The position numbers were made by a program, and so were the translations under genes. DNA of 64,000 nucleotides from G965267185 sp965267185 (GTDB taxonomy: Bacteria; Pseudomonadota; Alphaproteobacteria; UBA6615), in the NCBI GenBank assembly GCA_965267185.1, contig OZ253937.1, positions 2,666,001-2,730,000 on the forward strand, given 5' to 3'. Of the stretch, positions 1 to 9,696 are shown one piece after another. The stretch's first letter is position 1. Each line of letters opens with the position of its first letter. A model generated the notes under the pieces. The model was not told the origin of the DNA. It did no database searches and worked only from the letters and a program-made list of their open reading frames with translations.

Positions 1-76
1 TATACGGAAATCGGTGGAAGTTCACCGACGACGCGCGGCTGTCACCGGAATAGCGGCCGCCCGAAACGTTCCCGCT

Positions 77-1096
77 CTAGGTCACCGTTTTAAACTGGAC
101 GACCGAGATCCACATTTTGTCGTTTGAGATATTGCGGAAAAACTCGAGATCGGCCCCCGCATGATCCGCACTCTCGAACGCGCGTAGCGCTTCGATGCTG
201 CCGTCCGGCCGGCTGAGGCATAAGACGTGGATCGGCGTCGGCTCGCCATCGTCACCGGCATCACCGCCACTTCCATTGGACGGGAACAGGGTGACGGGCG
301 ACAGCCAAAATTTCTCGTTTGCGATCTTTTCCGACAACGCACAATCGGCAGCGGCGAATTGTTCGTTCTCGTAAATCCGCAGCGCTTCCATAGCACCCGT
401 CTTCGTGCGCCCACACAACGCGATAACAGCTTTGGTTCCATCGACCAGCAACTGCTGGCTCAAGTCAGGCACATCAACCCCAGGCTGTGCTTCGCCTGTT
501 CCGTTGTTGTCCGACAACGGCGCCGCGGCGGCTACTCCAGAACCCTGGCTCGGGGTTTGCTCTTCCTGCATTTCGGGCTTTTCCTTCTCACTATCTTCCA
601 CCCTCGGCGAGGGTACTGGAGGCGTCGAACTATCTACCGGAGCGGCTGGGCTGCCGCCTTTATCTTGCGCTGCCGACGCCGCAGCGATAACGGCATTCAC
701 GTCGAGATTTAACGAATCGCATAGGGCTTCGATCGGCTCTAGGTCTACATGCTCTCCGGGCGCTTCGGTGTCGGCGACAACGCAGGCGATCCGCGCCAAG
801 AGCTCCGCCTCGTCGGAGGAGCCGGCTCCCTTACGCGCAACTTCCAGCGCACGCGAGCGCGCCTTGCGCGGGCTTACGCGAAACTCTTCGACGAACCGGT
901 CAAAGGTTTCGACAAACTCACTGGTATCGAAAATTTTCAGATCAGGGAGGTTATCGAGAATATGATCGATGCGAACCCGCGTGGCGAAACTGACCTTTCC
1001 GTCGGGCGCGCCAACAAGCGCACAAACAGCGATTGTTGCCTCCCAAAATGCCCGGCGTTGATGGCGGCCCATACCCTGGCGCAGTGCTTCCAACAT
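77..1096 (-). CDS. TerB-domain protein with two C-terminal repeats
   Basis: 339 residues. Residues 15-140 are helical and look like a TerB/DUF533 (tellurite-resistance TerB-like) domain, with the PDGKVS acidic loop near residue 31. Residues 141-215 are a Pro/Ser/Glu-rich linker. The C-terminus holds two copies of a unit of about 52 residues (221-272 and 287-338) that share the pattern 'EALR-E-AD-L---I-NEKFWLSPV', ending once in FWLSPVTLF and once in MWISVVQF. TerB domains are known as metal-binding or membrane-stress modules; the repeat unit is not one I recognise. The ATG at 1096 has AAGGTG about 8 bases upstream. It is divergent from the prkA cassette across an 843-base gap. The TerB call is moderate and the function unknown. 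Confidence 0.6.
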   Translation of the reverse strand: MLEALRQGMGRHQRRAFWEATIAVCALVGAPDGKVSFATRVRIDHILDNLPDLKIFDTSEFVETFDRFVEEFRVSPRKARSRALEVARKGAGSSDEAELLARIACVVADTEAPGEHVDLEPIEALCDSLNLDVNAVIAAASAAQDKGGSPAAPVDSSTPPVPSPRVEDSEKEKPEMQEEQTPSQGSGVAAAAPLSDNNGTGEAQPGVDVPDLSQQLLVDGTKAVIALCGRTKTGAMEALRIYENEQFAAADCALSEKIANEKFWLSPVTLFPSNGSGGDAGDDGEPTPIHVLCLSRPDGSIEALRAFESADHAGADLEFFRNISNDKMWISVVQFKTVT

Positions 1097-1939
1097 CGAA
1101 GCGCACCTTACTCTTAATTATGTTTCCGTTTGACGTGTCAGCGTACTGCAACCGCCGGTCTCTGAAAACTGCAACAGACCCTAAAATTTGGCGAGTTACC
1201 CACGAATTCCATTATTTTCCAGCACTTTCGAGCCCTGTTCGAGTAGAGCGCACATCATGACTGTCAAAAATTTTCATTTGCCATTCGTCGTCAGTGACGC
1301 GTGACATTTCACGACGTCGGGCGAAACGCAAATTCCATGTTTCGGCAATGTGGCGGCACAATCGGTCAACTTCACTTAACTGTGAAATCAATAAATATCC
1401 GCGATGCAGCCTTTGAGCCGTCAGGCGCATTTGCATTTTTTTATTACGCCTCTTTTTCCAACTTTGTGTCGTTCGCGACTCACAAGAAATAGAATAGATT
1501 TTATCCTTAACGAGACTATTTGACTCGATACGCGGGCGGTTTTGAATCCGTCGCACCGAGTTTGAATACTCAAGATTTCTGCGATCCTTCTGCGACGGGC
1601 TGAACCGCTAAAACGTGGCTTAGAGCGAGACCACGACGCACGCCCTGAACCCGGAATTTGGCGCGAAAGGAATCGCTGGCGATCGATGTTTGCAAGACCG
1701 ATCAGAACTCCCCGAAAAAAAATTTTCGCCGGAGCCATGACCGCAACCAGCACAGCTGATGCATACATGAGAACGCCAGCATCTGCGGCCACCAGCTCAC
1801 CAGCGCAAACCGGGTTGTTTCGATTTGACGCCCGCCGACCGGCGCCGCCGGTAACTAAGGTTAATCGGCTGTTAACCATATGCAGGGCAGAGTCGAAATT
1901 AGTGAGCCGTATTCCAGTTTCAACTCGAGGAGGTTCCAG
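1097..1939. other. Long intergenic region before prkA
   Basis: 843 bases between the divergent TerB-like gene and prkA. It is more AT-rich than its flanks. Short open frames on both strands show no recognisable protein pattern and look like chance frames. The only element I can support is the CtrA-type site just before prkA. An A8-T4 stretch near 1714-1729 could form a weak 6-base-pair hairpin but has no obvious role. Confidence 0.5.
1859..1877 (+). promoter_or_regulatory. CtrA-type binding site upstream of prkA
   Basis: TTAA (1861-1864), seven bases, then TTAAC (1872-1876) matches the established CtrA consensus TTAA-N7-TTAAC. It lies inside a perfect inverted repeat with arms GGTTAA (1859-1864) and TTAACC (1872-1877). 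The downstream half extends to TTAACCAT, the extended half-site known in Caulobacter. It sits about 63 bases before the prkA start. That the host makes CtrA is inferred, not seen here. Confidence 0.55.
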
Positions 1940-3904
1940 ATGACCGCCCTAGCCGATACCGCACTCGTCGACGACGTGTTCGATCTTTTCTCAGAAATTT
2001 ACGAACAAGAAAAACGCGAAGACTTCAGCCTGCAGGAATATCTTGAAGCCTGCCGCGACGATCCGACACTTTATGCAGGTGTCGCCGAACGCATGATTGC
2101 CGCCATTGGTGAGCCAAACATCATCGACACCAGTGCCGATCAACAGCTCGGGCGAATCTTTCTCAATCGAACCATCAAGATCTATCCGTCGTTCAACGGT
2201 TTCCATGGCATGGAAGACACGATCCAGCGGATCGTCGGCTTCTTCCAGTACGCGGCTCAAGGTCTCGAAGAACGCAAACAAATTCTCTATCTGCTGGGAC
2301 CGGTCGGCGGCGGCAAATCCTCCTTGGCCGAGCGCTTAAAGACCCTCATCGAAACTCAGCCGATTTACGTTTTAAAAGCGGGCGACGAAATCAGCCCAAT
2401 CCTGGAATCGCCGCTCGGTCTGTTCAACCCGGAACAGATGGGCGAGCTGCTCGATAGCAAATACGGCATCTCCCCACGGCGCCTCACTGGCCTGATCTCA
2501 CCATGGGCAATCAAACGCCTCGACGAATTCGGTGGCGACGTTTCTCAGTTCTCGGTAGTCAAGCTGCAACCCTCGAAGCTGCGCCAGATCGCGGTCGCCA
2601 AGACCGAGCCTGGCGATGAGAACAATCAGGACATCTCGACGCTGGTCGGCAAGATCGACATTCGCAAGCTCGAGCATTTCAGCCAGAACGATCCCGACGC
2701 CTACAGCTACTCCGGCGGGCTCAACCGCACGACCCAAGGCATGCTCGAATTCGTCGAGATGTTTAAGGCCCCCATCAAGGTCTTGCATCCGCTGCTGACA
2801 GCCACGCAGGAAGGCAACTATGTCGGCACCGAAAATCTCGGCGTCTTCCCGTTCCAAGGCATGATCCTCGCCCACTCCAACGAATCCGAGTGGGAGCAGT
2901 TCAAGAACAACAAGAACAACGAAGCCTTCCTCGACCGCATTTGCGTCATCAAAGTGCCGTACTGCTTGCGCGCCAGCGAGGAGGCCAAAATCTACGAGAA
3001 GCTTCTCGAAAGCAGCGACCTCGGCGACGTTCCCCGGGCGCCGGAGGTATTGGAGATACTGAGCCGGTTCTCGGTTCTCTCGCGCCTGAACGAGCACGAA
3101 ACCTCGTCGCTGTATTCCAAGATGCGTATTTATGACGGTGAAAATCTGAAGGACACCGATCCCAAAGCGAAGTCGATCCAGGAATATCGCGACGTCGCGG
3201 GTGTCGACGAAGGCATGACCGGAATCAGTACCCGCTTCGCCTTCAAAGTGCTCTCCGAGACCTTCAACTACGACACCGAGGAAATCGCCGCCGATCCGGT
3301 TCACCTTATGTATGTTCTTGAACAGGCCACGCGGCGCGAGCAGTTCCCGAAGGAAACCGAGGACCGCTATCTCGAGTTCATTAAGTCGGAGATCGCGCCC
3401 CGCTACGCGGAGTTCATCGGCAACGAGATCCAGAAAGCCTATATCGAATCCTATACGGAATATGGGCAGAACCTGTTCGACCGCTACATCAACTACGCCG
3501 ATGCGTGGATCGAGGAGCAGGATTACAAGGATCCCGACACCGGCCAGGTGTTCGACCGCCAAGTTCTCGACGCCGAGCTTTCAAAGATTGAAAAGCCCGC
3601 CGGCATCGCCAATCCGAAGGACTTCCGCAACGAAGTCGTTAAGTTCGCCCTGCGCACACGGGCCAATAACAATGGCAAGAACCCGGCATGGTCGAGCTAC
3701 GAGAAAATCCGCGAGGTGATCGAGAAGCGCATGTTCAGCCAGGTCGAGGACCTGCTGCCGATCATCAGCTTCGGTACGAAGAAGGATAGCAAGACCGACA
3801 AGCAGCACGCCGAGTTCGTGCAGCGGATGGTCGATCGCGGCTACACCGAGCGTCAGGTGCGGCGCCTCGTCGAGTGGTACATGCGGGTCAATAAAGCAGG
3901 CTAA
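1940..3904 (+). CDS. prkA: PrkA-family serine protein kinase
   Basis: 654 residues from the ATG at 1940, chosen because GAGGAGG (1927-1933) stands six bases before it; an in-frame ATG at 1880 lacks such a site. The length fits PrkA/YeaG (about 640). A Walker A motif GPVGGGKS lies at residues 120-127 of the N-terminal AAA-like PrkA domain, and the C-terminal half is the PrkA kinase-like domain. The family phosphorylates protein substrates and works with YeaH- and SpoVR-type partners in stress and nitrogen-starvation responses. The next two genes are exactly these partners, so one stress operon is likely. A CtrA-type site lies upstream. Confidence 0.95.
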   Translation: MTALADTALVDDVFDLFSEIYEQEKREDFSLQEYLEACRDDPTLYAGVAERMIAAIGEPNIIDTSADQQLGRIFLNRTIKIYPSFNGFHGMEDTIQRIVGFFQYAAQGLEERKQILYLLGPVGGGKSSLAERLKTLIETQPIYVLKAGDEISPILESPLGLFNPEQMGELLDSKYGISPRRLTGLISPWAIKRLDEFGGDVSQFSVVKLQPSKLRQIAVAKTEPGDENNQDISTLVGKIDIRKLEHFSQNDPDAYSYSGGLNRTTQGMLEFVEMFKAPIKVLHPLLTATQEGNYVGTENLGVFPFQGMILAHSNESEWEQFKNNKNNEAFLDRICVIKVPYCLRASEEAKIYEKLLESSDLGDVPRAPEVLEILSRFSVLSRLNEHETSSLYSKMRIYDGENLKDTDPKAKSIQEYRDVAGVDEGMTGISTRFAFKVLSETFNYDTEEIAADPVHLMYVLEQATRREQFPKETEDRYLEFIKSEIAPRYAEFIGNEIQKAYIESYTEYGQNLFDRYINYADAWIEEQDYKDPDTGQVFDRQVLDAELSKIEKPAGIANPKDFRNEVVKFALRTRANNNGKNPAWSSYEKIREVIEKRMFSQVEDLLPIISFGTKKDSKTDKQHAEFVQRMVDRGYTERQVRRLVEWYMRVNKAG

Positions 3905-3923
3905 TCGCGCGTGAGCTGCAAAA

Positions 3924-5246
3924 ATGATCCATCTTATCGATCGGCGTCTCAATCCCCAGGGCAAGAGCCTCGGCAATCGCCAGCGGTTCTTGCGGCGGGC
4001 CCGCCGACAGATCAAAGAAGCCGTCGACAAAGCGGTTAACGAGCGCGACGTCGCCGATGCCGGAGCTGGCGGCAAGATCTCGATACCGTCGAAGGGAATT
4101 ACGGAGCCTCGCTTCCGCCATTCCAACTCCAGCGGCGACCATGAGCGAGTGTTCCCCGGTAACCACGACTATGTTCCCGGCGATAAGATTCCCAAGCCGC
4201 CGAAAGGCGGCGGCGAGGGCGGCGGTAAGGAAGCCTCGGAGGATGGTGAAGGCGCCGACGAGTTCGTCTTTTCGCTATCGCGCAGCGAGTTTCTCGACAT
4301 CTTATTCGAGGATTTGGAACTCCCCGACCTGGTCAAAGCATCGCTGAAGGAGACATTCGCGGTTAAGCCTCGCCGGGCTGGCTACAGCAACTATGGCACA
4401 ACGCCAAACTTGAACGTCTTACGCACCATGCGAAACAGCATGGGACGCCGCATGGTGCTCAATCGGCCAAGAACAGCGGCCATCCAAGAGCTGGAAGACG
4501 AATGGGAAGAGCTTAAGGCCAAGGACGACCTTGACGCCCGCGAGCGGCTTCGCATCACCGAGTTATTCAACGAGATCGAAGACCTCAAACGCCGGCAGCG
4601 CGCGATCCCCTATATCGATCCCGTCGACATCCGCTACAACCGCTTCGACCCCCACCCGGAACCGAAGACCAAGGCCGTCATGTTCTGCCTGATGGACGTG
4701 TCGGGGTCGATGGGTCAGCACGAAAAAGACCTCGCGAAACGCTTCTTTATCCTGCTCCATCTTTTCCTGCAGCGGAAATACGAGCGCGTCGAGCTGGTCT
4801 TCATCCGCCACACCCACGTCGCCCAAGAGGTCGACGAGCAAACCTTCTTCTACAGTCAGGAATCCGGCGGCACGAAAGTGAGCACCGCCCTGGTGGAAAT
4901 GCAGGAGATCATCAGCCAGCGCTTCCCGGTATCGGAATGGAACATCTACGCCGCGCAGGCCTCCGACGGCGACAATATCGCCAACGATACCGGATACTGC
5001 GTCGAGCTCCTCGAGAACGAGTTATTGCCGGTCTGTCAGTTCTACGCCTATGTCGAAATTCTGACCGAGCAGGAAGTCAGCCGCTATGCCGGCACTTCCA
5101 ACGGCAAAGAATTGTGGCGCGGCTATCGGGCGGTGGTCGATGAATCGTCGAAGTTTTCGATGAAGCACATCGCCAAACGCAGCGACATCTATCCGGTGTT
5201 CCGCGAGCTCTTCTCCAAAAACGATGCCAAGGATCGGGTGGCATGA
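3924..5246 (+). CDS. yeaH: YeaH/YhbH-family VWA-like protein
   Basis: 440 residues. The N-terminus is basic (residues 1-40), followed by a Gly/Lys-rich stretch (86-110). A von Willebrand A-like metal site DVSGS is at residues 258-262, and the conserved region around IRHTHVAQEVDE follows. The length matches E. coli YeaH (about 427). YeaH/YhbH proteins are encoded with PrkA and SpoVR in many proteobacteria; the molecular role is still poorly defined. It starts 19 bases after prkA, without a strong ribosome site, and its stop overlaps the next start by four bases (ATGA), so translation is probably coupled to spoVR. Confidence 0.92.
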   Translation: MIHLIDRRLNPQGKSLGNRQRFLRRARRQIKEAVDKAVNERDVADAGAGGKISIPSKGITEPRFRHSNSSGDHERVFPGNHDYVPGDKIPKPPKGGGEGGGKEASEDGEGADEFVFSLSRSEFLDILFEDLELPDLVKASLKETFAVKPRRAGYSNYGTTPNLNVLRTMRNSMGRRMVLNRPRTAAIQELEDEWEELKAKDDLDARERLRITELFNEIEDLKRRQRAIPYIDPVDIRYNRFDPHPEPKTKAVMFCLMDVSGSMGQHEKDLAKRFFILLHLFLQRKYERVELVFIRHTHVAQEVDEQTFFYSQESGGTKVSTALVEMQEIISQRFPVSEWNIYAAQASDGDNIANDTGYCVELLENELLPVCQFYAYVEILTEQEVSRYAGTSNGKELWRGYRAVVDESSKFSMKHIAKRSDIYPVFRELFSKNDAKDRVA

Positions 5247-6844
5247 CCGCAACCGCCAAAGCACGCACCGCGGCCAAGAGCCGTAAGCGCCGGCCAAAGT
5301 ACCTGTTCGAGGGCGCGGAGTGGGATTTTGCGACCTTGCAGCGCACCTTCGAGGCAATCGAGAAAATTGCGCTCGAAGACCTGGGCTTGGACGTGTATCC
5401 CAATCAAATCGAGATCATATCGTCTGAACAAATGCTCGACGCCTATTGCTCGATCGGCATGCCGCTGATGTACGAGCACTGGTCGTTCGGCAAGCGCTTC
5501 ATTCACGACGAGGAGCGCTACCGTAAGGGCTATGCGGGACTGGCCTACGAGATCGTCATCAATTCCAGCCCCTGCATCAGCTACTGCATGGAAGAAAACA
5601 CCATGGCCATCCAGGCGCTGGTGATGGCGCACGCGGCTTTCGGCCACAATCACTTCTTCAAGAACAATTACCTGTTCAAGCAATGGACCGATGCCGAGGC
5701 GATCCTCGATTATCTCGACTTCGCCAAGCACTATGTCGCCGAATGCGAAGAACGCCACGGCATAGCGGAGGTCGAGGCCATCCTCGACGCCGCACATGCG
5801 CTCATGGACCAGAGCGTTTTCCGGTATCGCCGTCCGTCGAAACTAAGGGCGAGCGAAGAAAAAGAGCGCCAACGGGCACATCAGGAACACGACGAAAGAT
5901 CTTACCGCGAGTTGTGGCGAACCCTGCCGGCCGTTGAAGATGGCGACCTGCCGGACGAGGCCGAATGCGAGCTGCAACGGCGCAAGGCACAGCTCAACTT
6001 GCCGGAAGAAAACATTCTGTATTTCCTCGAGAAAAACAGCCCGGTGCTCGAAGACTGGCAGCGCGAGTTACTGCGCATCGTGCGCAACACCGCCCAGTAT
6101 TTTTATCCGCAAAAGCAAACCAAAATGATGAACGAAGGCTGCGCAACCTTCGTCCACTATTACATCGTCAATGAGCTTTACGATCAGGGCCTGATCACCG
6201 AGGGCACGCTGCTCGAGATTCTGCACAGCCACTCCAACGTGGTCTTTCAGCCCGATTTCGACGACCGGCGGTTCAGCGGGCTCAACCCCTATGCTTTGGG
6301 GTTTGCCATGATGCAGGACATCAAACGCATCTGCGAGGATCCGACCGACGAAGACCGTGAGTGGTTTCCGGACATCGCAGGTAACGACGATTGGCGATCG
6401 ACCCTGAAAGAAATTTGGGCGGACTACCGGGATGAATCCTTCGTCCTTCAGTATCTCAGCCCGCGGCTAATCCGCGAATTCAAGCTGTTTTTGCTGTCCG
6501 ACAAATCTTCACAACGTCACATCTCGGTCGACGCAATCCACAACGAGCGCGGTTACGAAGAGGTCCGCAAGGCTCTGGCCCAAAGCTACGACGTGAGCGC
6601 GATGGAACCCGACATTCAGATCGTCGATGTCGATCTGCGCGGCGACCGCGAACTGGTGATCCGGCACAGCGTTCAAGATGGCGTGGTATTAGATGAAAAA
6701 ACCCGCGTTGATGTGCTCGACTATGTTCGCAGCCTGTGGGGATACGCCGTACGCCTGGAGGGGATCGACCTGGCCACCGGCCGCAACCCCTACACCGAAC
6801 GCGTCGAAGGCCCAGGTAAAAAAGACAAAAAGGACAAGGACTGA
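5243..6844 (+). CDS. SpoVR family protein
   Basis: 533 residues, close to E. coli YcgB (510). The N-terminal two thirds match the SpoVR family, including the runs HNHFFKNNYLFKQWTDA, MMNEGCATFVHYYI and PYALGFAMMQDIKRI. The C-terminus ends in a Lys/Asp-rich tail. SpoVR was named for spore cortex formation in Bacillus, but in Gram-negatives it belongs to the PrkA/YeaH stress cassette. It overlaps the previous gene by four bases. No hairpin terminator is seen in the 214 bases that follow. Confidence 0.93.
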   Translation: MTATAKARTAAKSRKRRPKYLFEGAEWDFATLQRTFEAIEKIALEDLGLDVYPNQIEIISSEQMLDAYCSIGMPLMYEHWSFGKRFIHDEERYRKGYAGLAYEIVINSSPCISYCMEENTMAIQALVMAHAAFGHNHFFKNNYLFKQWTDAEAILDYLDFAKHYVAECEERHGIAEVEAILDAAHALMDQSVFRYRRPSKLRASEEKERQRAHQEHDERSYRELWRTLPAVEDGDLPDEAECELQRRKAQLNLPEENILYFLEKNSPVLEDWQRELLRIVRNTAQYFYPQKQTKMMNEGCATFVHYYIVNELYDQGLITEGTLLEILHSHSNVVFQPDFDDRRFSGLNPYALGFAMMQDIKRICEDPTDEDREWFPDIAGNDDWRSTLKEIWADYRDESFVLQYLSPRLIREFKLFLLSDKSSQRHISVDAIHNERGYEEVRKALAQSYDVSAMEPDIQIVDVDLRGDRELVIRHSVQDGVVLDEKTRVDVLDYVRSLWGYAVRLEGIDLATGRNPYTERVEGPGKKDKKDKD

Positions 6845-7058
6845 CAAAGTCCGATAGCGCAAGCGGCGAACATTCAGTTCGTCTGCTAACGCAATCGATC
6901 ACTAACCCGCGAATTGGGTTTGGTGCGGTCGTCATTGCGCAATATTACAAATTCCGCCAGGCTAATTGTTCAGCTACACTCCCACGGTGCTCGCGTCTGT
7001 CGAGACAAAGAACACTGAAAAAGCCCAGGTTAAAATGGCTTGAATTGGGGAGGAACAA

Positions 7059-8840
7059 ATGCCGACAAAATCAGTCATCGACGACATCATTATCGAACGC
7101 GATCTACCCGTCCGAATGGATGACGGCGAAGTATTGCGGGTGGATGTTTACCGGCCCAAAACCAACAAAAAAGTGCCGGTCGTTATGGCGGGGGGACCAT
7201 ACGGCAAGGGTGTCAAATATCAGGAACACTACAAGCCGCTGTGGGAATCTTTGTTGAAGATGCACCCGAACGTTTTGGAGGGTTCTAAGCATCGCTGGTT
7301 GACGTGGGAGACGGTCGATCCGGAAATCTGGGTACCGTGGGGCTATGCTTGCGTGCGTCTAGACTCGCGCGGCGCCGGTCGATCGCCCGGTTATCTCGAT
7401 ATCTTCTCGCCGCGCGAGACCGAAGACTTCGCGCAGGCGATCAACTGGGCAGGCGATCAGAAATGGTCGAATGGGCGCGTTGGTCTCAACGGTGTCTCCT
7501 ACTACGCCATCAACCAGTGGCAAGTGGCCGCCCTGCAGCCGCGCCGCCTGAAAGCGATGATCCCGTGGGAAGGCGCCGCCGACCACTACCGTGACTGGGC
7601 CCGGCATGGCGGCATCCTGTCCAACAAGTTCATGGAAATCTGGTATCCGCGCCAGGTTGAGGCCGTGCAGCACGGCTACCCTAAAGGCCCGCGCGACCAC
7701 TGGATGAAAACCCGCTCGACCGGCCCCGCGCGCCTGAGCGCCGACGAGCTGGCCGAGAACCGGGCCGATACGCTGGAGAACTTCCGTGTGCGCGAGATGG
7801 ACGACGACTGGTACCGCTCGCGCTCGCCCGACTGGTCGAAGGTCAAGGTGCCCTTTATCAGCCCGGCGAGTTGGGCCGGGTTCGGGCTGCATCCGCGCGG
7901 CAACTTCGAGGCCTACACGCAAGCGGCCTCGAAAGAGAAGTGGCTCGAAGGCCATCCCGGCCGCCACGAGGAATGGTTCTATCTGCCCTATGGGATGGAG
8001 TTGCAGAAGCGCTTCTTCGACTACTACCTAAAAGGCGAAAAGAACGGCTGGAACCGCGAACCCAAAGTATGGATCAACTTGCGCCGTCCGTTCTCGAAAG
8101 AGTTCGAACTACGCAAGGAAGGCGCCTGGCCGTTGCGCGGCACCAAATGGACCAAGCTCTATCTCAATGCGGGCGGCAAGGGGAAACTCGACTGGAAAGC
8201 GCCCAAGGGCAAAGCCAAGAAGGGCTTCCGCGCCCTCACCCGCGGCGTTACCTGGATGTCGCCGCCGCTCAAAAAGGAAACCGAGATCACCGGGCCATTG
8301 GCGGCGAAGCTGTTCGTCTCGTCGTCAACGGCAGATTGCGATCTGTTCGTCACCATGCAGGCCTTCGCACCGAACGGGCGCGAAGTCCACTTCCAAGGCA
8401 CGGTCGATCCCAAGACGCCGCTTGCCCAGGGCTGGTTGCGCGCCTCGCACCGCAAGCTCGACACCAAGCTGTCGAAGCCATGGCGCCCCTACCACACCCA
8501 TGACGACAAGCAGATGCTGACGCCGGGCAAGGTGTACGAGGTCGATGTGGAGATTTGGCCGCAGTGCATCGTGCTGCCCAAAGGCTACCGCATCGCGCTC
8601 AACATCTCGGGGCAGGACTACGACCGGCCGGGACCGGCGGTCGATGCCTACGTGCCGTCGCGCGGTTCGGGGCCGTTCTTGCACGATCACCCGACCGACC
8701 GGCCGAAGGAGATCTTCGGCGGCACGACGACGATCCACACCGGCAAAGGCCAGGAATCGCACCTGCTGCTGCCAGTGATCCCGCCGCGCAAGAGCAAAAC
8801 CGTTGCGCATGACGGCAACGATGCGAGCGTCGCCAGCTAG
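7059..8840 (+). CDS. CocE/NonD family (S15-type) hydrolase
   Basis: 593 residues. The N-terminal alpha/beta-hydrolase core has RLDSRGAGRSPG (100-111) and the nucleophile elbow GLNGVSYYA, with Ser147. The C-terminal part is the jelly-roll X-Pro dipeptidyl-peptidase-like domain, seen in LPKGYRIALNISGQDYDRPG. Family members hydrolyse esters or amides (cocaine esterase, glutaryl-7-ACA acylase, Xaa-Pro peptidases); the substrate here is unknown. No signal peptide is visible, so it is probably cytoplasmic. The ATG follows GGGGAGGA. It stands alone, before a convergent gene. Confidence 0.88.
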   Translation: MPTKSVIDDIIIERDLPVRMDDGEVLRVDVYRPKTNKKVPVVMAGGPYGKGVKYQEHYKPLWESLLKMHPNVLEGSKHRWLTWETVDPEIWVPWGYACVRLDSRGAGRSPGYLDIFSPRETEDFAQAINWAGDQKWSNGRVGLNGVSYYAINQWQVAALQPRRLKAMIPWEGAADHYRDWARHGGILSNKFMEIWYPRQVEAVQHGYPKGPRDHWMKTRSTGPARLSADELAENRADTLENFRVREMDDDWYRSRSPDWSKVKVPFISPASWAGFGLHPRGNFEAYTQAASKEKWLEGHPGRHEEWFYLPYGMELQKRFFDYYLKGEKNGWNREPKVWINLRRPFSKEFELRKEGAWPLRGTKWTKLYLNAGGKGKLDWKAPKGKAKKGFRALTRGVTWMSPPLKKETEITGPLAAKLFVSSSTADCDLFVTMQAFAPNGREVHFQGTVDPKTPLAQGWLRASHRKLDTKLSKPWRPYHTHDDKQMLTPGKVYEVDVEIWPQCIVLPKGYRIALNISGQDYDRPGPAVDAYVPSRGSGPFLHDHPTDRPKEIFGGTTTIHTGKGQESHLLLPVIPPRKSKTVAHDGNDASVAS

Positions 8841-8877
8841 GCGCGGTTCAGCTAAGCATCATTTTTGACGATACCGG

Positions 8878-8900
8878 CGCGGGGCCCTTTAGGCCCCGCG
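8878..8900. terminator. GC-rich hairpin between convergent genes
   Basis: Perfect 9-base arms CGCGGGGCC (8878-8886) and GGCCCCGCG (8892-8900) around the loop CTTTA. It covers the stop codon of the leftward hydrolase gene and lies 37 bases after the rightward one. Neither strand has a T-tract after the stem, so it is a termination or mRNA-end structure rather than a textbook intrinsic terminator. Confidence 0.5.
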
Positions 8901-9620
8901 TTCGGTTGAGTCCGCGACCTCAAGCAGAATCCGCACGATGTCGTCCGACGCCGTGATCATGGCGTCGTGGCTGGTGTCGAGAACCTCCGCCCGCCAATTG
9001 GGATCGGCCTCGGCCTCCGCCAGATACCGGTCGAAGGTCGTATTCGGATAGCCGGTCGCGCGGATATAGGTACGGTTGGTGATCGCCTCGTGGGCGTCGG
9101 TCAAACGCGCCTTGTCTTGAAATGTCTTGGCCGATTGATCTGTCATCTTCGCCGTTATCCATGCCGCATCGGCCGGATCGGTCACGCCGATGAGGTCCGG
9201 GGCCGGCGGCGGCATGCGCCACGCATCGTCGGACTCGGCGAGCTCCTTCTCGATCATCTCGCGCCGCCAGTCGGGCAACAGATCGTTCTGGGCTACCCCG
9301 TCGGCGGCGATGAAAGCGTTTTGGTAGACCAACGCGGCGATACGCTCGGGCATGCGATCGGCAACGCTGGTTGTCACCATCCCGGCATAGCTGGCGGCGA
9401 CAAGAATCACGTCTTTGAGGTCTTCCCACTCAAGCACATTGGCGATGTCGGTGACGTTGGTCTCGAGCCCCACATTGGGCGACAGTTGGTGGCTGCGCTC
9501 GCCAAAACCGGTCATGGTCGGCGTGTAGACATCGTGGCCGGCATCGCGCAGTCGCGGCGCGACCCGCGCCCAACACCATCCTCCATGCCACGCGCCATGT
9601 ACTAAAACGAACGTCGCCAT
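8889..9620 (-). CDS. Alpha/beta hydrolase, esterase/hydroxynitrile-lyase-like
   Basis: 243 residues. The N-terminus FVLVHGAWHGGWCW carries the HG oxyanion motif (8-9). The nucleophile is probably Ser77, in VAASYAG instead of the usual G-H-S-x-G-G. The likely catalytic His is His218 in DTSHDAM. This fold and length fit the RsbQ / plant esterase / hydroxynitrile-lyase branch. AGGAGA stands before the ATG at 9620. It is divergent from the SDR gene across 76 bases, which suggests a shared control region. The substrate is unknown. Confidence 0.8.
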   Translation of the reverse strand: MATFVLVHGAWHGGWCWARVAPRLRDAGHDVYTPTMTGFGERSHQLSPNVGLETNVTDIANVLEWEDLKDVILVAASYAGMVTTSVADRMPERIAALVYQNAFIAADGVAQNDLLPDWRREMIEKELAESDDAWRMPPPAPDLIGVTDPADAAWITAKMTDQSAKTFQDKARLTDAHEAITNRTYIRATGYPNTTFDRYLAEAEADPNWRAEVLDTSHDAMITASDDIVRILLEVADSTERGA

Positions 9621-9696
9621 TTCTGTCTCCTACCCGGAATTTGTTGCTATGGTTGGTGGCGAGTATAGGCCAAACGGCCAGGACGCAGGGGGTATC

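Noticed and set aside
1714..1729. A8-T4 stretch as a hairpin or promoter
   Set aside because: The stem is six A-T-rich pairs and no gene starts or ends next to it.
1421..1879. Open frame of 152 codons on the minus strand before prkA
   Set aside because: Arg/Ser-rich composition with no domain pattern, no ribosome site, and it lies in the regulatory region of prkA.
2498..3562. Long minus-strand frame (354 codons) opposite prkA
   Set aside because: It is the antisense frame of a clear PrkA gene; GC-rich codons leave it open by chance.
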